The notes below the pieces were generated by a model, which saw nothing but the letters and a program-made list of their open reading frames with translations, made no database searches and was not told the DNA's origin. Below, in pieces: positions 44,080 to 53,769 of a DNA stretch of 64,000 nt. How positions within the stretch are numbered: the first letter of the stretch is position 1; every line of letters starts with the position of its first letter. Made by a program: the position numbers and the translations under genes. The stretch comes from Symsagittifera roscoffensis (lineage: Eukaryota > Xenacoelomorpha > Acoela > Convolutidae): positions 2,671,157 through 2,735,156 of the forward strand of contig NC_087070.1 of the NCBI RefSeq assembly GCF_963678635.1, written 5' to 3'.

Positions 44080-45410
44080 CGATAGTGTTGCCGCAACTCT
44101 TTCAGACAGAACTTTTCTTCGAATGATCAGATGGGGCACCAGGGAATTGATAAGGTATATCAAAGGATTTTGAGGCACTTTGAGTGGCCTGGAATGAAGA
44201 AAGTGTTTGAGAAGTGTGTGACAGCATGTCTGTCATGTCAACAAGTCAAAGACCCAAGGAAACTAATATTTCCATTACAGTCGATCGAGTCACCTGAACT
44301 CAACGAGGTGGTGCAGATTGATCACCAGAAGATATGTTTCACAGACAGTGGTTACTATCAGGTCTTGGTCATGATAGATCATTTCACAAAGTATGCAGAG
44401 GCCGTGCCCTGCATAACTGCCTCAGCAGAAGAGACGTGCAATCACCTGATCAATATGTGAATAGTGAGACACGGTTGTCCGATGACCTTTCAATCGGACA
44501 ACGGAGCAGCTTTTGTAGGAAAACTTACTTAAGAGATCATAAGACGCTCTCAGGTGGCTCAAGCTCATTCCACGACATTCCATCCACAGACGAATAGCTT
44601 AGTAGAGCGGCAAAATCGGATGCTGGTGTCGATGCTGAGGGTGTATTGCTCCCGATATATGACTGATTGCGACAGGTACCTCCTACAATAACACGCAACA
44701 TTCGACACTGGAGTTATTCCACACATGATGTTGACTGGATAAGAGAAGTCTCTGCCCTTAATTTTCGTTTACCCAAAGTATGAGGGAAATAAAACTTCAA
44801 CATAGGTCTATGTAAGGGATGTGATTAGACGTCAACAAGAACTGAATGAATTGTGCAGACGTAACACTCAGCAGGCACAGGCCAGGCAGAGGGAAAGGTT
44901 GAGCTAAAAAGAGGCAGAGTAAAAAAGCGGCTTTTGCAAAAACTTACTAAGTAAGAGACTACGTATGGGTGTTCCAAAACGTTATACCTCCGAAAGGACC
45001 AAAAAAAACTTCTAAAGAAGAGGAGTGGACCCTTCATGATAACGGAAGTACACCAGAAGGGACGTTTCTTTAGACTGAGTACTGGCCGAGCCGCTCATTT
45101 TGAAAATGTTAAGCCACACAACCTATCTACGAAGGATTGGTGTATACCTGCGGAAATGGAAGAAGGGGATTATCTGATGATGGACCCAGTTTGCGAGGTC
45201 AAGGAGAAAATCACCAGTGGAAAGAATGATTGGAATGAAACCCTAGAAGAAGGATCATCTCTACCACAGGATCGGGATCACAACGAGGTGATCGAAGCGA
45301 ATGAAGAAACCTTACCTACGCAGAAGAGGACTGGCATGACCCCGAACAAACAGTGGTCCCAAGAACCTGGAACCAGACCTTCCGTTTGCAATACAGACAC
45401 CACAGAGTGA
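44080..45410 (+). pseudogene. Integrase module 6 with tail
   Basis: A short deletion at LFFE-NDQMG opens the module. 44131-44460 is open, then stops (TGA after LINM). ELT-stop is shared with modules 3 and 7. The C-terminal domain and acidic tail are open at 45036-45410, one of the longest intact tails. Confidence 0.75.
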
Positions 45411-45459
45411 CAAGACAAGACTCACAAAGGAATACAACCCTTACGGGGATGATTTCGTA

Positions 45460-46920
45460 GTGGACACGATAGATTTGAAGAAGATAGTGGAAGAACTAGT
45501 GGGTCTAGAAAAAATAACTGTGTCACAGGACATAGACATAGTCAACGACCACTACAAGGAATGGATCGAGGACCGTTCAAAACCTGAAGTAGTGTTGCCG
45601 CAACTCTTTCGAACAGAAATTTTCTTCAGGTCGCATGATCAGATGGGGCACCAGGGAATGATAAGGTATATCAAAGGATTTTGAGGCAATTTGAGTGGCC
45701 TGGAATGAAGAACATGTGTGAGAATTAGGTGGCAGCATGCCTGTCATGTCAACAGGTCAAAGACCCAAGGAAACTAATATTTCCATTACAGTCGATCGAG
45801 TCAACTGAACTCAACGAGGTGGTGCAGATTGATCACCAGAAGATATGTATCACAGACAGTGGTTACAATCAGGTCTTGGTCATGATAGATCACTTCACAA
45901 AATATGCAGAGGCCGTGCCTTGCATAACTGCCTCAGCAGAAGAGACGTGCAATTACCTGATCAATACGTGGATAGTGAGACACGGTTGTCCGATGACCTT
46001 TCAATCGGACAACGGAGCAGCTTTTGTAGGAGAACTTACTTAAGAGATCATGAGACGCTCTCAGGTGGCTCAAGCTTATTCCACGACATTCCATCCGCAG
46101 ACGAATAGCTTAGTAGAGGGGCAAATCGGATGCTGATGTCGATGCTGAGGGTGTATTGCTCCCGATATATGACTGATTGGGACAGGTACCTCCTACAATA
46201 ACACGCATTTTTCGACACTGGAGTTATTCCACACATGATGTTGACTGGATAAGAGAAGTCTCTGCCCTTAACTTTCGTTTGCCCAAAGTATGAGGGAAAT
46301 AAAACTTCAATACAGGTCTATGTAAGGGATGTGATTAGACGTCAACAAGAACTGAATGAATTGTGCAGACGTAACACTCAGCAGGCATAGGCCAGGCAGA
46401 GGAAAAGGTTGAGCTAAAAAAAGGCAGGGTAAAAAAGCAGCTTTTGCAAAAACTTACTCGGTAAGAGACTACGTATGGGTGTTCCAAAACGTTATACCTC
46501 CGAAAGGACCAAAAAAGCTTCTAAAGAAGAGAAGGGGACCCTTCATGATAACGGAAGTACACCAGAAGGGACGTTTCTATAGACTGAGTACTGGCCGAGC
46601 CGCTCATTTTGAAAATATCAAGCCATACAACCTATCTACGAAGGATTGGTGTATACCTGCGGAAATGGAAGAAGGGGATTATCTGATGATGGACCCAGTT
46701 TGCGAGGTCAAGGAGAAAATCACCAGTGGATAGAATGATTGGAATGAAACCCTAGAAGAAGGATCATCTCTACCACTGGATCTGGATCACAATGAGGTGA
46801 TCGAAGCGAATGAAGAAACCTTAACTACGCAGAAGAGGACTGGCAAGACCCCGAACAAACAGTGGTCCCAAGAACCTGGAACCAGACCTTCCGTTTGCAA
46901 TACAGACACCACAGAGTGAC
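45460..46920 (+). pseudogene. Integrase module 7 with tail
   Basis: Only here and in module 3 is the first zinc histidine kept (RSHDQMGHQG here). It is fused upstream to LKKIVEELVGLEKITVSQDIDIVNDHYKEWIEDRS, the acidic-tail end, by a deletion. The core 45729-46043 keeps QIDHQKI and FQSDNGAAF. The tail 46479-46733 ends early at TAG in ITSG-stop. Confidence 0.75.
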
Positions 46921-47138
46921 AAGACAAGACTCACAAAGGAATACAACCCTTACGGGGATGATTTTGTAGTGGACACGATATATTTGAAGAAGATAGTGGA
47001 AGAATTAGTGGGTTAGAAAAAATAACTGTGTCACAGGACATAGACATAGTCAACGACCACTACAAGGAATGGATCGAGGACCTTTCAAAACCTGAAGTAG
47101 AATTCGACGACGAGCAACAGCAATCGTACGAATAAGGT
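46921..47138 (+). pseudogene. Acidic tail, terminal unit
   Basis: YNPYGDDFVVDTIYLKKIVEELVG is in one frame, then a one-base loss (GGGTTAGAA) and VNDHYKEWIEDLSKPEVEFDDEQQQSY. It leads directly into the next module and is the most complete version of this connection on the plus strand. Confidence 0.5.
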
Positions 47139-47489
47139 TTGACGATTCTTCGCGTGTTAGAATGGTTGAACGAAATGACGTCGGACCCGAAGGAGACCAG
47201 TGTCACGATTCAAGACGTAGACCGTGAGAGCAGGAAATACATTAAAACCGAAAAAGATGACCCTTCCTGGGCTGCCCAAGAAGGGCAACTACTCATTCCC
47301 GCGTCTAACCTCGATTTAATTTCCGGTATGCGATCGACGGGGACTTCGATGGATATTTTTGCAGGACTTACCCACACTGAAAAATTATTAATAAAAAAAT
47401 TAAGAATAGCAAGAGAGACAGGTGACCTAATAACAGAAACAGGCGAGGATTTTAAGGAACCGGACATAGGGAGAGTGTGGAGTCAAACT
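47139..47489 (+). CDS. pol tail module (LRVLEWL type), terminal unit
   Basis: LRVLEWLNEMTSDPKETSV, VDRESRKYIKTEKDD, then LTHTEKLLIKKLRIARETGD. It continues past the position of the TAA seen in the array copies (FKEPDIGRV), so the ancestral frame joined this module to the macro-like one. Confidence 0.55.
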
Positions 47490-47966
47490 TTAACCTACAA
47501 ATCAATACTCAATTATCATTATATTGACACAGCGATTTCACACTTACTAATATAACATGTGCGATAGCTATCACGGCGTACATGAGTTTTAGAAGAGCAT
47601 TAGAAGCTGACTTCAAAAGGGAGTATAGGAACATAGAATTTCTGTGGAAGCAGACACCAGGTATAGGGGGGGGGTGTAGCAGCCTTGCCTCTGGCGGCTT
47701 CTCAGATACTAGGCAAGCATTTATGCTTCTTGGTGACGAGGGCGACGGAGAGGCAGCATGTGGACCCCGAGGACTTTGTTCTGATCCTGACCAGACTGAG
47801 AGTCTTCCTTGTGGAGGGGGAGGTGAGAGAACTCTCGCTCCCGGTACACGATCCAAACCGAGGACGACTGCTTCAGAGGGAGCTAATTCCTCTGTTACAC
47901 GTAATCTTTGCTGATACGAACATACAAGTATACTTACACACGAAATACTATTTGAATATAGGCTGA
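47490..47966 (+). pseudogene. Macro-domain-like module, full length (G-run frameshift)
   Basis: The N-half is in 47582-47668: MSFRRALEADFKRE with AIAITAYM just upstream in the same frame. The C-half is in 47685-47966: GKHLCFLVTRATERQ, LTRLRVFLVEGEVRELSLP, LLHVIFADTNIQVYLHTK. A run of eight G at 47668-47675 shifts the frame between them. Order and spacing match TARG1/OARD1-like macro domains, but the substrate-loop GCGLD is replaced by HDPNRGRL. It is therefore either a non-catalytic binder or a derived fold. It closes pol. Confidence 0.6.
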
Positions 47967-48335
47967 GCTTAGGCTTTGTGTCAGAGATGTTTTGTTATGT
48001 AGGTTATCTGTTATATTTTATGTGTTACGTTATTAAGCCCTTGGGTATGGAAGGGTTAGTGACAAAGAATGAACAACGTTCATAGGAATAGAACCAAAGT
48101 TTGGACTGTCCAATCTTAGGTCCAAATCCTAAACGTTTAGCAATAGATTGATTTTAATAAACTTTAAATATCAAGATCCTCTTATCTTACTGTTTTAAAT
48201 TGATTTCATTACAGGACTGGAGTGAAATTGATAGGTGTGATGTTCTTGGCCTTTTTTCTAGAGCTTGATTGATCGTTTAATTATTCACCTGATTCCAATT
48301 GAGCAAACTGATGATATAATTGAATCAAAAACAAG
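47967..48335 (+). other. Element spacer between pol and ORF2
   Basis: Non-coding 369 bp with TTATGTGTTACGTTATT, CTTGGGTATGG and GCTTGATTGATC, all matched in order in 12343-12797 on the minus strand. A polypyrimidine-poor TTTCATTACAG at 48208-48218 could be a splice acceptor, and AATAAACTTTAAAT near 48155 resembles a poly(A) or TATA signal. All are unproven. Confidence 0.45.
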
Positions 48336-48608
48336 ATGGACAACTTCGACTGGAACGAATTGATGGACCGGGCAGAGGCATTTGTGGGACCGATGGTAGA
48401 TGCGATCTATCGTCGGCTAACAGATCTATACTTCGCTCTGGAGGACCCAGAGATAGTCATGTTGCTGGTCGCCTTAATGCATATCTTAGGGCATGACAAC
48501 CGTGGGGACCACCCCACGGAAGTCTTGTTGATGGACACATACGGACAAAGAGGAGTACTAGACCGCCCGAGTGATGAGGTGGAGAAAAAGGGAGTGATCA
48601 GGGAGTGA
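48336..48608 (+). CDS. ORF2 N-terminal segment
   Basis: A 90-codon frame starting ATGGACAACTTCGAC, predicted helical, with AIYRRLTDLYFALEDP and RGDHPTEVLLM. It is homologous to the minus-strand frame at 12040-12342. A one-base shift near 48580-48620 separates it from the next segment, whose frame starts upstream of MGSPRTYQP. No known domain. Two diverged copies at the same place relative to pol argue that it is a real start. Confidence 0.65.
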   Translation: MDNFDWNELMDRAEAFVGPMVDAIYRRLTDLYFALEDPEIVMLLVALMHILGHDNRGDHPTEVLLMDTYGQRGVLDRPSDEVEKKGVIRE

Positions 48609-48627
48609 CTTAGCGAACAAGCCTGGG

Positions 48628-49245
48628 TTGGGAAGTCCGAGGACCTACCAACCCGGTGAGATGCCTTTGCCCACCAAGCCTAGGCCTGGATTGAGGATGA
48701 TGCATCAGGAGATGAACAGTGAGATTGCCTCGTCTGGTTCACAACTGAGAGCGGCTGTGCCACCAAAGAGAGTAGAGGAGGAGGTTCAGACGAATGAGAA
48801 CATGCAGGATCTGAACGGAACGGTGCGAGAGCTAGAAAAGACGTGGAAAGAACTAGATGATATGACCGAGAACATGTTCAGCATGGAAGAAGAGAGGGAC
48901 ATGCGGAAAAGACTTTTTGAAATTTGTAATAAAAAGCAGGGTGAAGAAATAGAGCGCTTGAGGCGAGAGTACAAAGAGCGATCGGAGCGGCTGGCGCTGA
49001 CGACAGCCGTAGAAAGAGCGATACCTGTAATGAATACTCCTCGTGGGCAGTCCGCGATGGAGCTTTTGACTCCACGCGAGCTAAGCCAAACGATGGAGAC
49101 GCGACTCTCAGCAACAACTGGTCGAGTGACAATCCTGGACCCGAGTGACACCCTAGGTGACCTAGTCGTGGAACAGACAGTTAAGAAGCTGATAGAAACA
49201 GCTGGACGACTTGTCGCCAACAGCAATGCACCAGGTTCCGGGTGA
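48628..49245 (+). CDS. ORF2 coiled-coil segment
   Basis: 205 open codons. Residues about 50-130 are a strongly predicted coiled coil (VRELEKTWKELDDMTENMF, then EEIERLRREYKERSERLAL), flanked by Pro- and Thr-rich segments (PRELSQTMETRLSATT). It may drive oligomerisation. Its frame is the one re-used by all later segments up to 53769. Confidence 0.6.
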   Translation: MGSPRTYQPGEMPLPTKPRPGLRMMHQEMNSEIASSGSQLRAAVPPKRVEEEVQTNENMQDLNGTVRELEKTWKELDDMTENMFSMEEERDMRKRLFEICNKKQGEEIERLRREYKERSERLALTTAVERAIPVMNTPRGQSAMELLTPRELSQTMETRLSATTGRVTILDPSDTLGDLVVEQTVKKLIETAGRLVANSNAPGSG

Positions 49246-50391
49246 CGGCACTCTATGGAACAATAGACGATACGAGCAGAGTACAGCTCTCCCAAGAGAC
49301 GATGGCAAAAACGAGAGCCTGTAATACGACGTTACCAGTAAAGAGCTCTAAAGTCACAGACAGGAAAAAACGGGAGATACAAATGAAGAAAGTGTCCCGA
49401 GTGATAGATGTACAGAAGTATAACAAGGTGAAGATTATCTTCACAGGGGTTCCCGATACGGATCCGAGAGCCTGCTTCAAAAGATCGACTTGGAGGCAAG
49501 CAATAAACCTGCAGCAACCATCACTTGGGACGTATCATCTGATACTGGGTGACAGCTTGGTGCGAGTACTCCAGAACCTGAGGACCTCCTGGATCACCAC
49601 GGTGATGGCCTTTGGAGCAAGGCTGTATCGATGGTGGAGCTAATGAACCCAGGAAGAATCTCTAACATAAGGCTAGTAGTGGGGATAAACAATGTATTTA
49701 GAGGTTCAGATGAAGAAAAGGTACAGTGGGAGTCGATGTTTACCACATATTTACTGCTCTCTGGTAGAAGTTCAAGTGCACGGTTTTGATCTTCTGCATC
49801 GTACCGATGAGCACACGAACGTTGAAACCGGCGGGAAGGAGACATAATGAAAGGATTGTTAGGTGGAACAACATATTGAGAAACCTGGCGAGTCGCAATG
49901 CTGGACGGATGATCCTCATGGATATTGAGCATGAGCTCAGAGCAATGGATCAGGCCAAACTCACCAGCGGCGGAATTCACTTTGATAGCATAGAGGGACA
50001 AGGCTGGTTGAATCGAGTCTTCCAGGAGCGTCTGGATGGTTTGGAAGTCGAGCTCTTTGACACGGGAGTACTGAAGAAGGAAGAGACCACCAACGAGCCG
50101 GCACTATCGACCTTTGTGCCCCTTAGCCTGGAAGCACGTTTGGGATCAGTCCCAGCCATGACCCAGAGGCCGCAGAGCTCCAGCGAGCCATGGCAAAGGA
50201 CAGACGTACTGGACAGACTGGGGGAGGCGCCAATGAAAGGAACGATTCGCCCACATAGAAGACTAGAACCGATTAACTCGACGACGGACACTTCAGGCAC
50301 CTCGAGTTCAGAAACTACAAATACCAGTCAAGAAGAACGACGACCAGATAGAATCTTTTTGATGTGGTCGAGGCACATACCCTCACCTTAG
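49246..50391 (+). pseudogene. ORF2 SGNH/GDSL-hydrolase-like domain (frameshifted)
   Basis: Three frames give one SGNH pattern. Block I is LILGDSLVRVL, with the nucleophile-position Ser (about 49550). The Asn block is LVVGINNVFRGS (about 49680). Next comes a VLIFCIVPM strand with RHNERIVRWNNILRNLA. Block V is GGIHFDSIEGQGWLNRVFQERL (about 49970), where the usual Asp-x-x-His reads Gly-x-x-His. This order and spacing fit small GDSL esterases. The missing Asp and frameshifts near 49600 and 49740 mean this copy is inactive. After the domain comes a Ser/Thr/Pro-rich tail, ending at a TAG (50389). Confidence 0.6.
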
Positions 50392-51384
50392 CATGTCTAC
50401 AAGCAGGACCTGATGAAGTTAAAAATTCAGACGGTAAAGTTTGCAGCCGACGCCGTGAGGATGCTGAATGGGGCAAGCCTCTCCGTGAGCGGGCTATATA
50501 AGATCGCAGGTGTGGACTGGCTGATAGCCGCAGGCATTAACTTCAGCTCCACAACCGCCTTGAAGTTTGCCGACTTAGAGGGACTGCCCTCTAACAACAC
50601 ATTGGGTCCGGTAACTTCGAGACCTTTGCAGGACGTGAAGTTGAACCATAATGAAGGAAATCAAGAAGAAAGACCAGGAAGATTTCTGACAACGAGAGCA
50701 CCGATAGGACAACATGTGAAGATGTTCAAGCAGATAAGAGCACCACCATCTCACGTGAAAGAAAGGGCCTACCCGAAGCAGATGATTCAAGACGGCGATG
50801 TCAAGGGATACAGTGGGTTGAAGTTCCTAAAGGAGGAAGCCATCTTCGCGGCATATGACAAAGCGGAAAATAAAAAAGCAAAGAATCCGATGGTTGGGAG
50901 TTCGGACTTCGCACACACCTCCAAATCCCTGTTCTAGCCCGACGTGATAATGCTGGCAGCAATTGATCTGGACTTGATGCAGTCAGTATCAATGGCGATT
51001 GGAGTGCAACGACAAACAGAGATGAACCCGATCAGGGGTTTCCTGATCAGACTCAGAGAACCTACAACGGCGGAAGACGCGCTATGGCCAGCCATAAAGG
51101 ATATCTTCAAGTCGATGGGTGAGATAGTTGATACACTGAAAGACGGTGCATTCCCGAAAGTTACACCGAAAGCTGTGTTTGCACTATCTCTGGGATATGC
51201 ACATCTCCCGGATGGATTGAAGTTCGTGTATGCAATGTTGGCGTTGCTCTCGGAAGGAAAATATGACGTGATCATATCTGCTCCAAATCGTGAACTAGAA
51301 GTGGAAAACTTGAGGTCACTGAAGGCAGATTTGCCGGCAGTATGGTCAGACATCTCGAATGCAATGTGCAATGCGAGGATTTAA
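50392..51384 (+). pseudogene. ORF2 central segment, interrupted by one TAG
   Basis: Two open pieces in the same frame (50413-50937 and 50938-51384) are separated only by TAG at 50935 (KSLF-stop-PDVIM), itself in frame with the segment before 50391. Notable text: VKFAADAVRMLNGASLSVSG, AIDLDLMQSVSMAIGVQRQ, and KAVFALSLGYAHLPDGLKFV. It looks like a compact alpha-helical protein, but no family is recognised. A capsid- or nucleoprotein-like role is possible but unsupported. Confidence 0.5.
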
Positions 51385-52020
51385 AGATCATTCACTGCAC
51401 ATGCTGGTGCTAAATGAAGTACTGGGGTTGGAACTGTCGAACTTCCGACGACAACTTAAACTGAAACAAGGAGTAGGCGATGACGGTGGTTCCTGTGGTT
51501 CCGAGGAATGGAAGTGAAAGAAGAAGGAAAAAGAAGAAGAAAGAGCTCCAAAGAGACAAGCGATCACCTGGAAGCAATGGTTTTGCGAACAAAGCCAGAG
51601 GCCAACAAGTGGCTGCACTTGACGCCTCGGATAGCCTCATTGGGAGCGGACGCTTTTCGGCGAGGCCCAGTGATGATCACGAAAACTAGTGCCTCTCTAG
51701 CGAGAGAAGTGAATCTTGCCGAAAATGCCGAAGAAAAATCAGTTGAATTTGTGAACAAGATGTGTCAAGTTATACTGGAAGCTTTCTGGACGCAGAATGC
51801 ACAAGGAGAAGAAGGCTTTGATAAGACGGATACGATGCTGGAAGGGTTGGGAGCAGGATGGACCGCGTCCTTCCTGGCGAATGTCTACCCTTCGCTCTCC
51901 CGATACTTGATCGGGGAGTTCATCAAGGCAGTCACGAAGTTGTCGATCGTGGATGCTAGCCATGTTCGTGACGTTCGGCGCAGAGAATTTTGTAAGAGGA
52001 CCAGTGGTGCTGCTCACTGA
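51385..52020 (+). pseudogene. ORF2 segment with double frameshift
   Basis: 51385-51507 reads KDHSLHMLVLNEVLGLELSN in a shifted frame. It returns to the main frame at 51508, which stays open to 52020 (170 codons). Highly charged KEEGKRRRKSSKE is followed by LTPRIASLGADAFRRGP and NKMCQVILEAFWTQNAQGEE, then GLGAGWTASFLANVYPSLSR. Function unknown. Confidence 0.5.
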
Positions 52021-52842
52021 AGGAATGCATAATTAACGCTAGATGGACTCCTAACGCTGATAGCGATAACACACGGCAACCTAGGACGAATAATGAACTT
52101 GACTCGCTACCCGGAGCAAATGAGTGAAAATTTAAAAAAATTCCATCTGAAAAGATCTATTGGCTCCTGACGTGCCAAGATAAGAGATTTGCGACACACT
52201 CTTATCCAGTATCTGCTGCAGCAGAATCGCCTGGGGACAGGAGAAGATGAGACAATTGAAAAGGAAGAACACCTGCGACGATATGCAGGGAGCATGCCCC
52301 TGTTAACTGACCTGAGCCTGGCTATGAGGACCGATCCTTTAGCGCTGATCAGAGGAGCCTCGGAGTTCGTGACGGTCAAATACAGACCTAGTAATGAGAG
52401 GAAAGGCAGACTTGCAAGAGACCTCAATGATTTTAACGAACGTGAAGCCAGAGTATTTAGTGGGTGGAAAATTACACAAGGATTGTGCTAGCACCTTTAG
52501 GCTGCAAAGATTTCAAAGTAATGCACGGAGAAGAAGAAGATCAGTCAGCTGGCAAAGTAGTTGTACCAAAATTTCCATATCGATCGAGAAATGACGAACA
52601 AGGCCCTTCAAGTTCAAGGAAAGATCAGAAGCGAGACGATTAGCAGGGAAGAAACCGTAGGTCGGAGGAGCCGATGCAGCAAGATGAAGATCAGGCCGAG
52701 GGGGAGGATGACAAAGCATCGACAGCGGGATTTCTAGCCTGGACTTCAATTTTCTCAGCGATTTTGAGAATGGCACAGAGACAGCGGGAGGAATGACTAA
52801 GCAGAGGAGGGAACTTCTACACTGGAACCTCCGTCGGCCTTC
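52021..52842 (+). pseudogene. ORF2 segment (helical, then basic/acidic)
   Basis: 52021-52188 is broken, with ITHGNLGRIMNLTRYPEQMS visible in another frame. The main frame is open at 52189-52491: LIQYLLQQNRLGTGEDETIE, LLTDLSLAMRTDPLALIRGA. 52492-52842 is a charged, low-complexity stretch with frameshifts. No family recognised. Confidence 0.45.
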
Positions 52843-53769
52843 ATGAAAATAGACCGAAACTTGCAGGAGAGCAGCTCTTCTAGCAATTCTAAAAATGTCA
52901 ACAAGAAACATTTATTGGAACCTCCGAGGAGAAGAAGAATAGAAAGCACTGCCAGAGTACCTTTTTTGGGAATGTCGCACGAAGAGGAGTGGGAAGTTCA
53001 CCACAGAGATCACGAGAGTAGAACGAGATGTAACATGGACAGAGTTGCCTTCATGGAAGAGGTCTGGACGGTAGTTCAATGCTATGGAACCCAATCTATG
53101 CTGAGAACTGGTCTCAACAGACCTTTGATGCGAGAAATTCTCGACAAGCTAGATAAGTGTGAGGGAAGATTGAGCGAGTTATTGATCGACTCGGCAACTG
53201 ATGAAAGTGAGGCAAACTTTCCTAAAAAGGCAACACCGAAGGAAAACAATAATGAAGTAGTGTATCAGTTAAGAACTCGAAAAGGAACGATGCGATCGAA
53301 GATGGTGATAGACAAGATCAACGAAATGAAAATGAAACTTGGCAGCAAAGTGACTCAGAGGAAAACCGGAAAAGCCTAAGTGGATTCGGAGATCTCCATA
53401 AAAGCCGTCAACTCAGCCAAGAGGGAGCGTGCTGAGGAAGCTATGGACATGGGACAGGGTGATGATAGATTACCGGGCACGGACAGAATGGTGCCGTCCA
53501 TTCTGAGATCAGCCAGTTACAGAACCCAGAGGAGTGACCGCACTCTGAATGGAGCCACGCTAGAGATGGAGATACTGAGTCAATGTGGAGAAAGCACTCT
53601 GAAAGATTTCAAGCCATCCAGCATGAGCCATGGAAAAGGAAAAGTAGTAGGACAGTTAATCCCAGTGGAGTACAACCGATTGACAGTGTCAGACAATGTC
53701 TCAACCGTTGAGCCCGCTGGCAGATACATAGTGATGCTGGAGTACATAAATTCGGCTAGAGGCACTTAA
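52843..53769 (+). pseudogene. ORF2 segment, single TAA between two open pieces
   Basis: 52843-53379 (178 codons) and 53380-53769 (129 codons) share one frame and are separated only by the TAA at 53377-53379; the second begins with GTG, not ATG. Text includes VPFLGMSHEEEWE, MEEVWTVVQCYGTQSMLRTG and VYQLRTRKGTMRSKMVIDKI. The last piece ends VEPAGRYIVMLEYINSARG. It resembles basic nucleic-acid-binding protein in composition. Not recognised. Confidence 0.45.

Larger units (their letters stand above)
42543..47703 (+). repeat. Tandem array unit 3 (terminal, about 5.16 kb)
   Basis: Same order as units 1 and 2, but after CTCAGATA at about 47703 the sequence continues into the C-terminal half of the macro-like module instead of RNase H. 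This shows the original, unrearranged end of pol and fixes the direction of the duplication. Confidence 0.85.

Noticed and set aside
47582-47914. Plus-strand frame running past the G-run at 47668
   Set aside because: Beyond the eight-G run it reads Gly/Arg/Thr-rich shadow sequence. The homologous macro-like frame lies one base away (47685-47966).
48786-49295. 169-codon minus-strand frame with Ser-rich sequence
   Set aside because: It mirrors the ORF2 coiled-coil segment, which has a homologous neighbour and the conserved frame.
49786-51384. Programmed stop readthrough at the two TAG codons
   Set aside because: Frameshifts and a TAA elsewhere in the same ORF show ordinary decay; two TAG stops alone do not indicate recoding.
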